64,000 nucleotides of DNA from Acridotheres tristis (lineage: Eukaryota; Chordata; Aves; Passeriformes; Sturnidae): positions 8,096,463 to 8,160,462 of the forward strand of contig CM072895.1 of assembly GCA_037013685.1 (NCBI GenBank), written 5' to 3'. Below, piece by piece: positions 50,491-62,970 of the stretch. Every line of letters begins with the position of its first letter. The stretch's first letter is position 1. The notes beneath the pieces were generated by a model, which saw only the letters and a program-made list of their open reading frames with translations, was not told the DNA's origin and searched no databases. The position numbers and the translations under genes were made by a program.

Positions 50491-51019
50491 ACACGGTTGA
50501 AAAAGGCTTGGACGTTTATTATATCTTATCAGAAAGTACAGAAAGTATGACAGCACTTCCAGCTCCTTGCTAGAAGTAAGGAAAATGGCTAGAGAGGCAA
50601 CTGCTACAAGGTCTTTTAAGGCTAAACAGTCCAATAGAGAATTAACACCTGTATTATTTATACTTTTGACTCAATAACTACATTCTCATGACCTTTAGAG
50701 TGACACTAACTGACCAACCAGAAACTACTGCTTGAAATCCATGAAGAAGAAGGAAAAAGAAGAAAGGTGAACAAAGAAAGAGACAACGTCCCAAATCTTC
50801 CATCTTGTCCTATACCTGTTACTCTACTATAAACCCCTCAAATTTAAAACCCATCATCCTGTGAAATCACACACATCTAATTCACTACACACTCGTGATT
50901 TCTACTTCACCACTCATATTTAGAAGCTCTCCCCACGGCCTCAGGTCAAAAGCAGTGTTTTCCAGGGGGTCTGTGCCTGAAAGCACAGAAAGCTCAAAAA
51001 CTCCATATTTCTGGGATCC
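50491..51019 (-). mobile_element. Solo LTR of an endogenous retrovirus
   Basis: Read on the minus strand, this roughly 530-bp block begins TGGATCCCAGAAATATGG (TGTTGG if the duplicated bases are included). It contains a TATA-like GTATAAATAAT (TATAAA at 50662-50657) and an AATAAA poly(A) signal at 50520-50515, about 137 bases downstream, and ends about 24 bases later. That is U3-R-short U5 architecture. A 7-base direct repeat AACAGAA flanks it at 50484-50490 and 51020-51026, a candidate 6-bp target-site duplication with one shared base. No gag, pol or env sequence adjoins it, so it is a solo LTR left by recombination. The exact termini do not give a perfect TG...CA. The family is not named here. 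Confidence 0.75.
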
Positions 51020-51026
51020 AACAGAA

Positions 51027-51965
51027 GGGCAGCCCCAGCCTGCCCTGGCTGAGTGCTGAACTCTGGTGAACTCATCTTTCTCACTCTGGTGTTTGTCTTA
51101 GAGGCCCTGGGCTAGAACATTGCTGTGCCATTTCACCTCCTGGCCCACAGCCCATCGTGATGCTGCTGCCTACCCTTGCATAACTGAGCCTTGTTATGAA
51201 TGACTGGAGAAAGTGCTGGGGGCACTCCCCAAAACAACTCACAGCAACACCCTGTGTCTAAAAAAAAAAACCCCAGGCACTGCATGAATTTGCAGAGTCC
51301 TTGTTGTGCTGATGTTACAGCAAGTTTTGGTGCTGCACATGACCCACTTACAGCTTGGGAATGGTTTTTTTTCTGCTTTTTTCCTCCTCGTTTTCCCCTT
51401 TGTTGTCCACTTTTAAAAAGGAAAGGAAATAAAAAGACAAAAAAAGAAGACTTCTCTATAGCTGTGGCTTAAGTCCTTGCATAAATCCCTCTGTCATTAT
51501 GATTTTCACACTGGCCTGCTCTTGTGTGTCTTTGTTACTTTGCCTTTCTGTGGGGTATTCCCTGTTCTCACACTCACTGCCCTTAGCAGCTGAGGTGAAT
51601 CTAATGCACACCCATCTTTGTATACCCCTTTCTCTGTTTCCTTACTGATGATCTTCATGAAAGTGCCTTAATTTTATAAACAGAAAGTAATGAACAGGAA
51701 GAAAATAATGAACTTGGAAGGAGAAGTGTTGAAACTGCTCGTAGTGAAAGTTTTTCTAGTGGCATAGCTCAGGTTGAGCCATGTTGGGAAAGCTAGAAAG
51801 TGTTCTTCCTTTATAAATAAACTGCTGAAACGCCTCACTGCAATCTGTTTATGCCCTCTGCATCTGCCCATGGAATCCTTGGCACTGATCAGATCTGGAT
51901 CTGCTTATCAGCTCTGAGAGGGCTGGGAGGGAGCAGAGAGGAGCTCAGTGCACTGGGAGCCACTT
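51027..51965. other. Spacer without recognised feature
   Basis: I see an A-run near 51260 and purine-rich stretches near 51420, but no gene, RNA or dated repeat between the solo LTR and the minisatellite. Confidence 0.5.
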
Positions 51966-52336
51966 GCTGAGCCCATTGGGAGCTTCACCTGGGTGTGCTG
52001 AGCCCATTGGGAGCTTCACCTGGGTGTGCTGAGCCCATTGGGGGCTTCACCTGAGTGTGCTGAGCCCATTGGGGGCTTCACCTGAGTGTGCTGAGCCCAC
52101 TGAGAGCCTCACTGGGTGTGCTGAGCTCACTGACAGCTTCACCTGGCTGTGCTGAGCCCACCGAGAGCTTCACCTGGGTGTGCTGAGCTCACTGAGGGCT
52201 TCACCTGAGTGTGCTGAGCCCATTGGGAGCTTCCCCTGGCTGTGCTGAACTCACTGACACCTTCCCCTGGCTGTGCTGAGCCCATTGGGAGCTTCCCCTG
52301 GCTGTGCTGAGCTCACTGACACCTTCCCCTGGCTGT
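51966..52336 (+). repeat. 31-bp minisatellite, 12 copies
   Basis: The repeat unit is GCTGAGCCCATTGGGAGCTT followed by CACCTGGGTGT. Twelve copies lie head to tail; copy 5 lacks one base. Two unit types can be told apart by CCCATTGGG versus CTCACTGA. The first four copies are all of the former type, whereas copies 5-12 alternate, so the right part has an approximate 62-bp period. Long minus-strand frames through this array come from the repeat and do not indicate a gene. Confidence 0.97.
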
Positions 52337-52976
52337 GCTGCCCAAGCCCCGTGCTCAGGGCAGTGCAGGGTGCCCTTCCCTGACCTCACCCCAGTGCTGA
52401 GGTTGGCAGCAGGGTATGGGCAGCTCCAAGGAGCTGAGAGCAGCCCAGTGCCAGATGCTGGATCCAGTGTAAGAGCTGCATTTAGCCCCCACTTAGTGAC
52501 AGTCTCTCTTATCTCATGGCACTGCTCCTGAACAGAATGATGCACTGCCGAAACGCTCCCCTCAATGCACCTTTTTTCTATAGGATGCTCATTTTTTGCA
52601 TCTTTTAAGCTTCAAGTAGTGTGGTGTTATCAGGATTTAGCACAGGCATCACAAGTGCTGAATGACTTAGAGCATGGGGTGTAATCTAAGTGATGCACCT
52701 CAAGTTATGAATTTGCTAATCTGCACCTCTCGTTGGCACAGGCTTCTGGTTAGTGAGGAAATCCCATAACCTTTCTGCCTGGAATTGCTCTTTAAACAGG
52801 GGTGCTAATCTTTATGGACCCTGATGGCTATGCTATGCCCATTCGCTAGTTAATATTTTCAAAGCACTTTGAAGATGAAAAATGCTGAGTATTATTGGCC
52901 TTTTATCTAAAAAAGACATTTTAAAACATGGGGCTAGGGAAAGATCTGCATAAATTAACACGTGTTGATTATGCTC

Positions 52977-53084
52977 TATCTTTCCTTTTCATCTGAATGT
53001 ATTAAGTAGCAAGAGAACTGCGAGAATTTGTATCTTTTCTTTTCATCTGAATTTATTAAACAGTAAAAGGATTCTGTGAATTAG
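52977..53084 (+). repeat. 54-bp tandem duplication, diverged
   Basis: Two adjacent units beginning TATCTTTCCTTTTCATCTGA and TATCTTTTCTTTTCATCTGA share an aligned AT-rich course (ATTAAGTAGC versus ATTAAACAGT, GAGAATTTGT versus GTGAATTAGT). The period is 54 bp. Confidence 0.85.
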
Positions 53085-56000
53085 TAATCTAATTTGAACA
53101 TCAAACCAAAAGCAAAATTCTTCCTAATCCATCTTGCAGATCTCTCACCAGCAGTAGAGTTTTCTTCCATATCTCAGGTTAAGAATGAAATTTCAGGCTC
53201 AGGTCTTGATACTTTTGGATTGACAAAACTACAGTACAGAATTATTCTTCCAGTTCAGGCTGGAGGGTCAGTAACAACTCCACTTTGCAGTGAGTTTGCA
53301 GAAAAAAATGATGAGCATCAGTCAAACCCAAGTTGCTCACCCAAACTGGTAATGTTGAACCAGGCAGTTTCCACTGATTTTGGGAGGGAGCTCTGCTTTA
53401 GAAACTCCTGTGATTTTCTTGCCATTTAACAGAATAACATTAGTTCAGTCATGTGAATGTTTTCTTCAGTAAATGTACACGATAATGATAACTTTTTGTA
53501 CTTCATGAAATTTTATTCAGTCTTGCAAGATCTTTTCAGTTGTGAAGTGCAAGATAGTATTATATTGTGATCTGTTATTTTTTTTGCTTCCAAAATCAGA
53601 TATTGCTAATTTTAATAGAGGGTGTATAGCACAAAAGCTAGTAAAGGATTCTCTGTTAGCTTCATGATTCTAGACAAGTTGCAGCTGAAAAATCTTTTTT
53701 CCCTCTCCAATTTTAAACCTTCTCAAGACTACGACAAGGTATGAGGAAAGGAGACAGGCTCCTGATGAGCTGGGAGAGGAAAGGCAAAATCCCAGCTACT
53801 TAGGGAGAAGTTCCAGAACTCGGGATCTTTCCAGCTTGATGCAAACTACAGCTGCAGATAGATATTATGATTTTATGCAGCGACCAGATGAAATGAGAAA
53901 AAAATTCAAAGTACTTTGCTGCTTTTTTTTGAAGTGTTGTGGATCTTTTAAAAAAAAGGGAAAAAAACCCCAACCCACCAACACAGAGCAAGAGTTTAGC
54001 CTTTGAAATGGTAGAACCTTCATTTACCAATAACCTTTTACCCAGACATCATTGCCACTGCTCTCCCCAGGGCCAGGAACAGTGGCTGCAGACATGGTCC
54101 CCATCATGGTTCCTTAGGATGAGTGGCTCAAACAAGCACCCAGAACATCTTTCCAAACTCCTCATCCTCAGTTTCCTGCAGCTGAGACCTCGAGGTGGCA
54201 ACACAACCCCAAATCTCCTGTTGGCAATGAGATATTTCTCTGGCAGTGACACTCAGAAGGGATATATGTATGTATGTGTACATTTGCTGTGCTATGAAGT
54301 TTTTTTCTTAAGTTTTAAAATAATTTCCTCTTTGTGCTATGGTGAATTGTTCGGGATGGAGGTACCTCCGTACTGTGGAATAAAAATTAAGCCTCATCTT
54401 TTTAACAGAAATGAAAGTCCTTGGTAGTCACTGGAGTAGCTCTGAAGCTCATCTGCCAGTCAGCTTGGTGTTGAAGTAATTAAAGAGGTCAGGCACAAAA
54501 ATATCGTGTACCTGGAGCTTTGCCAGCCTCTTTCTCCCATCTCTTATCATGCCCGTCCATTTGGGATTCTTCCACAAGCTTTGTTATATTCATCGTGTAG
54601 ATTAGTGGTCTGCAACTATTAACAACAAACTTTGATGCTACAGAGTGGGAATTGCTTGAATAAACAATTTCACAAGTAAATGGAGTCACAGCTCTGAACC
54701 AAGAGAGCTCCAAACTTGTTTTAATTTACAGAGGTCAAAAAGTAAATGGGATTGTTGCCTGGGGAGGTAATGTGAGGAGAACATGCAGTGTTCCCTCACA
54801 ACAAAGAGATGAAGGGCAAAACATTTGATTGACTTTTGGAGTTTGTTTTAATTGGCTTTATTTCTACCATCACCAGCACAGCAAGCAACCCGTGTGAGCA
54901 GAGGGATGCTGGTTGGTAAAGGTGCATTTTTGTGCATTTTTTTACCTTTTCAGAGCAGTTCAGTACAGATTCTCCACAAGGGATAAGCAGGAGAGTTTGC
55001 TTCTGAAAACAGGAGGCAGGCAGTGGGGCAGGAGCTGCCGAAGGAATGAGTCTGGGTCACTGATTTCTGCTTGGGTTTCCTGAACATCTTTATTCCAGAT
55101 GCCCTGCAGCTGCTTCTGAGAAAGCAATTTTATTTTGTTTATTTGCTTGTAGTCTGGATTATTTGTGCAGAGGAGTGAAGCACCATTTCCAGGCGTTTTT
55201 AATTGCAGCAGACTGTCACTTGCAGTGTGCAGGCAGCAGGGTTTACTGAGCATTTCCTGGGAGATTCAGCAGGATATTGGGAGATCAGTTAAGTGTCTGT
55301 AAAACATCTGACTGTTCACTCTGGGCTTGCCCACAGCCATCCTCGGTTGTCAGTGGTGGCTGCCAGGACGTTTCTGGGTTTGCCAGCCCCTTCCCTGCTG
55401 GCCCTGGGTGGTGGCATGGGGTGGGCACACACTGCACCAGGTGAGGGCTGGGCAGTAATGTTTAATTATTACTGTTTATAATAATAAACAATTTAATGGA
55501 AGTGGCAGAGCACTTGGGATTGCTGGAGGGGCACAGCAAGCACAGACCAAGCTTCCTTAGAGCTCAGCTGCTGGTGGAATCATTTAATCCCAGGATTATT
55601 TTTGCTCAGAGCTGTTGGGAATGATGGGGAAGTCAATCACTGACTTTCCTCCTGACCCAGCCAGCTTCCCACCAATTCATCCAACCTCAACACGAGCCAG
55701 TGATCAGAAACTTTTCTCCAGCAGAATTCCTGACAGTACTGCAGAAAGCTGCTGCTCCTCCATGCCTTGTGTTCACTGATAAAGAGAATTTGTCTCTGCA
55801 TCCTGACCTGCATCCTGCCCTCTTTATCCTCACATAGCTCTGCCTTCAGCACCTGGCCCAGGTGTTGGTAAGAGTCCCCTCAGCAGCCAGCAGGTCCTGG
55901 GCAGGTGCAGGTGTCAGGCAGGGATCCTCAGCTCCCCTGCCCATCCCCTCCTGCTGGGCTTCCATGGCCCTGACCCCGGGCACAGGACAAGCTCCCTGGA

Positions 56001-59000
56001 CACTGCCCTGCCCTGGTGGCATCCCTGAGATTCCTGAAGGAGCTGTGAAATATCCTGTGTGCTTCCCATGGATAATTAAAGGCGACACAGATGGCAGAGC
56101 CTGCGATGGTTCCCGTAAGTCACAGCAGAGAACAGAAAATGAAGTGATAGTCTTAGGTGGTGGCACATGTAGCTTCAGGTGTTTGTTTAATATTCAGCGT
56201 TCATGCTCGGTGAGAGCTGGGATGTGAGCTTTCAAATGTTGCTCCATGGCTGTGCATCACTGCACTTTTCTTTCTTGTTTTTCCTTTTCAGGGTCTGACA
56301 GATGGTGATGTTTAGATTAAAAGTAATTTCTTTATTAAGCAGACATCCGTATTGCCAGTGATTTTTAACGGGAGCTTCATTTGTTGAAACAAGACTGTTG
56401 TGCAGCTGAAGTGTCTGAAAAGGATGGAGGGTTTTAGAAAGACACCTGAGAGAAATTTGGTGTCTGAAGAGCAAGCAGTGATAGTCACACCCTGGGGCTG
56501 GCAGATCCAGCTTCTGTGTCTTTGGTGCTGCGAGTGAGACCTCAAGGGCACCACGAAGCCTTCCCTTCCAAAGGGATTTCTGCATTCCTAAACGAGGAAA
56601 ACGATCCAGAAATTAGCGATGGGAATTCTGGACAGACTAAAGATGGGCTCTTTTTCCTGTACTGTTTCCCAGCCACGTATTGACCGTGGCTGTATTGCAG
56701 GAGGTGGGTGCTAGAGGCAGCCTGTGTGAGCAGGAGAGGCCAGAGCACTCCAGAATCCACCTCCCACCTAAGAGATATAAGAGTTGGTCCAGTTTCTGAC
56801 CTGTGGGCCTCTCGAGAGGGGACTTGACCCTAAATCACATCCCTCAGCAAGCAGGGGTTCCTGGAGGGGCTGTGGTGGGCAGGAGGTGGAGAATCAGAGA
56901 CAGGAATGGAGGTTTGCTGTTTGCAATCCAGAGCCTGTGCAGTAAGTGCCAGCCTGTGTGGACACAGTCCTGGGGGTCACTTCTGCCACTGGCTGGTTCC
57001 CTGCATTCCCATGGCCATACCTAAGAGTTCTCAGGTAGTTTCTGGAGGAAATCACATGTCCCTGCAGGTCCTGTGGGCAGAAGCCAGTGTGGTTCCCTGT
57101 CACAGGCTGTGCCTTTGGGTTTCTGTGCAAGGAGGTGGATACTGGGACCATCTGTAATATCAGACCCATTTTATGGGCTAAAAACATAGCAACTAGTTAG
57201 TTAGCTTGGAGTTTTCCACTCAACACTGTGCTGTATTGTGGTCATCTTGGGAATAAAAATGTCAGTCAAAGAAAACCAAATTTTAATTCTGCCATTGAAA
57301 GCCGTATTTTTTTTCTTCTAAGTTCCTATGGGAAGGTAGATAAACCTTCAAAAAAATGAAAATGCACTCTCACTAAAATTATTCTGCTTTTGGGGTCACG
57401 TTTTAATCAAAACCATACCTGCCTTCAGGAAAAAAAAAAAAAGTAAAACTGATTGAATTTAATAACTAAAGGAACATAAACTGTCTGCTTTGAAATGTAT
57501 AATCTCACATGACATTTATTTCATAATGTGATCAAATCATATATGTTGTTATGGGGACAGTCTTTATTAAAAATGCCATTTATTTTAACAAGTGCAATAA
57601 AAAGAAACCCATATTTTTTATTGTGTTAGAGGAAAAAATTGCTATTAGTCTGCTTTCAGCTAAATGAAAACATCTTTCAAGATTTGTTCAAAAATATTTA
57701 AATAAAGTGCTGTGGAATTTATTCATTTGCTGCCTTCCAGCATGAATTAAATTATCTTAAATACAATAAATGATATAGAAGAGTTTGTTTTGGTTAGGGA
57801 TATCCTTTGCTGATGAAGAATGAGATCATTTAAATATAATGTTTTAATATAGGGCTGTAATTATGTCATTGAAAGCCCAGTTTGATCTTAGTGAAGCGCA
57901 GAGTGAGCTCTGCAGCTGCTGCCAGAGCTTCTGAAAGGCACCCAAGGGGAGCTGCTGGGACATTAAAAAGGGAGGGACTGGGAGACCGGGGAGCACATCT
58001 GGCTTCAGTGAGGTCAAATTCATGTCTGAGCCCGTGCAGGGAGTCAGGGATGGATTCCTCAGCCCCTGGGATGGTGGTGAGGAGCAGGATGAGCACAGCT
58101 CCTGTTGCTCACAGGAGTTCATGCAGCAGGAGTCTCACTGGCAGGAGCCCATCGTGCAGTGACAGCCAGATGTGTCCAAAGCATGGGGATGCTGCTTTGC
58201 TTGTTCTTGTGCTTCCCTCCACACTTCCCTGGAGCAGAGCATTTCCACCATGGCTCAACCTGGTGGCTTTGTGCCACGGCCTCCCTGCAGTCTGAATCGC
58301 CTGATTTCCCAGTCCCTTGGTCCAAAACCCACATCAGAGTGTCTGGAACATCTGATCTGGAAGGTGAGGAGGGACGGGACAGGGTTAGCCCTGGGCTGGG
58401 ATGCCGCCCCCTTGTCCTACCCAGCCCTACAGACTGCCTCTTCTCTCCTCTCACCCCAGCCTGAATACCACCAGAACCAGGGAAAATGTACACTAGTGCT
58501 TTATTGCAGCTGTCAGATTTGCAGGTAAAAGTTAGGTGAAGATAGTCTTCCATTAACTAAAATTCCAGAAGCCAGACTAAAAGATTAATAAATGTAACTT
58601 GGTTCAGTGCGGGAACAATGCTCACCTGAAAACATTGGAGATACTCCAGTTCCCAGCCTTGCTGGACTTTCTTAGGAAGTAGGGCAGGACTATAATGGAG
58701 TTAGACTTCATTCTCCTCTTCACAGGTATGACTTGGGGTCCTAACGAGTTGATAATTAGCTGAATGACATGAGAAGCACTGAGAAGCTAAAATGTTTGTA
58801 GCAACTTAATGGGAGGAAGGACCTTTGTTACAAGCTGGACAATGCAGTCTGATGGTTCCTTCTGCTTTTCAAATTCTGTGGGGAAAAAGCCCACTTCTAT
58901 TAGTCATACTTCTGCAGCTTTTTGGTGCTTTTCCCTTAAGAAGCCATGGCAAGACCTGGAAAAATTCAGTTTCATTTCAAACAAAAATCCATTTATGGTA

Positions 59001-59273
59001 TATGGAAAGTGGAAGATAACCTGTGGCTGTGCTTTATTTGTAATGTTTTCTTGCAGAAGTATTTGAAGTTTCTAGCCATGTAACTGGTAGCTATACAGCT
59101 GGTAGCCATATAGCTGTTGAAGAAAGGAACTCTTTACCCTTCCTGCTGATTCCTTCTAGATCATGTTATTTGACCATTATTAACCTAAAGCACCCACAAC
59201 AGCAGGCTGTTTCCTTTCCCCCGAGGCTTCCTTGAGAGTATATGTTCTTGTTTTGTTTGCTTTTGTGGTTTTT

Positions 59274-59296
59274 TTGGTTGGTTGGTTGGTTGGTTG
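59274..59296 (+). repeat. (TTGG)n microsatellite
   Basis: About five and a half copies of TTGG lie inside a longer T- and G-rich region. Confidence 0.9.
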
Positions 59297-61755
59297 ATTT
59301 TTTGTTTTTCTGTTTTGTTTTTTTTTTTTTCAGTTATTTTGTGGCTGCTTTATCCACTGTGGTGTTTATGCTGTCCTAAAAGCACTAGGGCACAGCTTGA
59401 CTCTCCGTTGACTTCCTGGGATTTCTCTTGCAGTGTCCCGTGAGGTTTGTTCTGACAGTCCCTGCAGTCTCCTGGGGCACAGACGGACATGGACTGACTT
59501 GATTCTTGGCAAATAAATTAATTGTGGGTGGCATTAGAGACTTCAGGATGAAATGCTACAACCAAACTTCTTTCTGAAGTACCTAAGAAAATGCTGAACT
59601 GTAGTTTGGGTCTGAAAGTCAATGAATACTTGATGCAGTTCCATGACAGCAAGTGATGTTTAAGTCAACAGTGTTCAACCAAATAAAAATGTGACTCTCT
59701 CATCAGAAAATCCAGAGGTTTAAGGATCAGTCTTAGCTAAGTTTAGCTCCCTGTGCTGTTTACTCCATACTTAACTAGCACAGATCTGTTATAGGTGGAG
59801 AACTAGCTCTAGATATGATGAAAAAATTGGTGGTAACATCCATACCAGAGCTTTTTCTGTTTCCCATAAGGAAATCAGATTATTAGTCATCAAAGGGGCT
59901 GCATTGGCCACATTTTATCTATATTAGTCTGTTTCAAGAAATAAAAAGCATGGTAGAAATACTCTTTGAAGGTATAAAAGTACCAGCAATGCAGAGTGAT
60001 GCCCTGGAGTGGGAGTGTTTTAAAGTGAGCCATGGCTGTGGAGCTGGTTTACCTAAACTCATGTGAGATCAGCAGGGTGACAAGCCCAGCACATTAAGTG
60101 ATGAAGGATTGCTCTGTGACGCCGTCCGAGGCACCGGGCTGGACTCTGTGCAATCATTTCCTTCTAAATTGGTTGTAGTCCCCTTTCAAATTGTCAGAGT
60201 CGTTTTCTTCTGCTTCGTTGCACTTGAGAAGCAGGTGGACAGCAAGTGCTGGGGCTTGTTTGATCCACAGGCTGCTGTTCAATGGAGAGAGCAAATCAAA
60301 CTGGAAGGGATTTCTGCTGTGGCTGTTCCTGGCTGGATTAACAACAGGGAGCTGCTGCAACCCGGGCAGGAGGACATCTCTAATTCTGTCTTTCCTAGGG
60401 CATACTAACAAAGACAGTGCTAAATTTAACTCCTGAGGGCCAAGAATGGCAAGTGTCAGTGTGACACTTGAATGCAAAATGTATAAAGTCAACCATCTCT
60501 GCATGAAAAATCAATTTATTGGGTTTGGAGCACAGAGTGGTCTAGTTCTTGGAATACAAGAGATTTCATTTAATCTAGCTCCCAAATCACTTTGGGAGTT
60601 TCCACAGGCCAGCTTTGCCATCAGCCTTCCTTCAGGTTTCCCCATCTGAGAAAAGACGGGAAAGAACAATTTGGTAAGGCTGTGTGGCACAATTCACAGA
60701 AACCTGCAAAATTTTTTTGATTTCTTACATGCAGAATGAGGGGCACACATCACTTCTGTCGAGGAGTTCTTGAGCTCTCTTGCTGCACTGGGCAATAACA
60801 CAGAAGATGCCAATGTGCCCTCTGTGTTTGTTTCCTGCAGAGGTTCCTTTGCAAGGACAAGCTCTGGCTTATTTGAAAATTCACCTGAGGTTTGGGCCAT
60901 AGGTTGTGAAACAAAATGAGAATGGAAAGAGAACATTTCTTGTCAAATAGATTTGTGTTCTCTCATAATGAGAAATCAGCATCCTGCAAAATGAATTTGC
61001 AGAGAAATTCCTTGGAGCTGTTCCCTACCTTGATCCCAGTGAAAGCTTAGCCTGATTTAAGGAAAGGGCACCCAGGCAGTAATTTGAATAGCACCTCTGC
61101 AGAGCTTCCTTCATCCTTGAGTCTTACAGGGCTCCTCAGAGTTATGACACGAGCTGTGCAAAGCATCCAGGCACATCAAGTGTGGTCACACACAGTGATA
61201 TCTTTGAGCTTTTCACTTGTCCCTTGTCTCAGCAACAGCCTCGGTGGAGAATAAACTCTCCCTGCCTTTGAAGGAACCTTCCAGAAGCCAAGGCTCCTGA
61301 TGCAGCCAGATTCTAGAAAAGATGTGCACATCACTCTTTATCTCCTCTTTCTCTGAAGCAACTTGGCACAAAATGTTTCTTGAGCTTCTCTGTCCTTTGT
61401 GAGACCTGCAGACTGGGTTAACTTAAATGCATGTACATAATACTTGGATTTTTTTTTGCAAACTGCATGGCAAACTGCAGCACCAGGATTTTCTTCTGCT
61501 GTTTCCTGCTAGTGGCTTTCCCCAGTGAGGCTTCCTTTCTCTCACACTTTATACAAATATAAAATGTGGGAAAGAAACAAAATGACACATAATTCTTGAC
61601 ACAGAATAAAATAGGGCTGGGTTTTCCTTTAAAATCCCTCTACCCACAGATCCTGTGAATTGCAATGGCACAAAATTGTTAAATTGCTTTACATTTGGGA
61701 AAACTCAGTTCATAAAAAATTGCTAACAATTTATTTTTGTACTACATGGTTGACA

Positions 61756-61797
61756 TCCTTCTCTCTCTCTTTCTCTCTCTCTTTTTTCTCTTCTCTT
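61756..61797 (+). repeat. CT-rich pyrimidine tract
   Basis: About 42 bases consist only of C and T, mostly CT dinucleotides with short T runs. Confidence 0.9.
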
Positions 61798-62912
61798 ACT
61801 CTCTCTGCTGGTAATATGCTGTTTTTTTCTCTGCATGTCTGCTGAGATTCCAAGAAAAACCCAAGTGTGTCATACAACATTGCTTTCTGATTTGCAAGTT
61901 AAATAGTTTACATAGGCAAAAATGTGGAGCAATTGGAATATTCCCTACCCAAACACTTAGGGACTCAAACTGCACATTTTAGCCTGGCAGGACTCCACTG
62001 GTATTTTTAGCTAGAAAAAAAAAGAGAAACATTCTGAAGTAACAAGGAAAGACAGATCAGATCTAGGAAAAAAAAAAAGTTAAAGCACTATTGGACATGT
62101 TTTGTGAATGTTGCAGATTTGGTGTTAGTTTACACCTTGCCCTGTGTGTTCAGGAGTGCAGCACACGTCGACTCTGAAAGTTGAGGCCCTTCTGAAATGA
62201 CTGTTCCCAAGATGGGGTTAGCCTTCTTGCTGATTGATTTAGTCTTTTGGAAACAGGCAAACCATCAGGAGCTTTCTGCTCAGAGAGATTAGCATTCATA
62301 GCCTGCTGTTTTTTAATTAAAAAAGCCATTTAAATACAAGGGTTGGGGTTTCTGCCAGCAACCATTAAAAATACTTGTTTTGTAATTATCCCCCAACCCC
62401 TTTTTCTATTTAATTCTTTTTTTTTTTTTCTCTCCTTTTTCCTTTTTGTTTCCCTGAAGTCCTTGGCAGATTCTCCCTGTTCCATCTACCTGCTCTTGTG
62501 GCACTGCACCTCCCACAAGGTGAGCAGCTGGCTGCAGGCAGCTGGCAGGAGGCGTGGGAAGGATGTTCAACATCCGTTTTCCAGGCACTCAGTCCATCCC
62601 CTGCCTCCTGCTTGGAGGATTAGGGGCACAAAGCCAGCTTTGTCCCCACTGCAGGACCTTGGGGGCACATCCCTCTGGGGATTCTCCCAGTGTAAACACA
62701 GCTCTGTTTGCACACACAGCCAGGGGACCTGCTGGGGCTGGGACAGACCCTGGGTGGAAATTTAAATCAGTTTTGGCCGGCGTGGCAGGCAGTAAACGTG
62801 GTGTAGCTGTGCTGTGTGTGCCTCTGCTTGTCTCTGGTGTGGAGATTGGAGTATGGGAGTTGTCCAGACAACCTTACCAAGGTGCTCTGTTCTTGGTGGC
62901 TTTCTGTCAAAG

Positions 62913-62970
62913 CTTGGAGTTGATGATCTTGGAGGTCTTTTCCAAACTTCATTCTCTGAATGTTCTGTAG
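62913..62970 (+). mobile_element. CR1 LINE 3' terminus remnant
   Basis: The words 'gttgatgatcttggaggtct' and 'tttccaaacttcattctctg' match the last 50-60 bases of a CR1 3' UTR (usual form: gacttgatgatcttggaggt, then cttttccaac and gattctatg). Upstream sequence is not clearly CR1, so only the terminus is annotated. It is in + orientation and inactive. Confidence 0.7.

Noticed and set aside
51957..52340. CRISPR-like spaced repeats
   Set aside because: The array is a head-to-tail minisatellite without unique spacers, in a vertebrate genome.
52201..52545. 114-codon minus-strand frame with Ser/Gln/Ala repeats
   Set aside because: The repeats follow the 31-bp minisatellite, whose period is not a multiple of three. 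No gene support.
53939..54427. 162-codon plus-strand frame
   Set aside because: Its composition changes abruptly from basic to hydrophobic along its length, there is no recognised domain and no clear splice context.
55846..56227. Overlapping GC-rich frames of 106 and 121 codons on opposite strands
   Set aside because: Locally raised GC removes stops on both strands; neither frame resembles a known protein.
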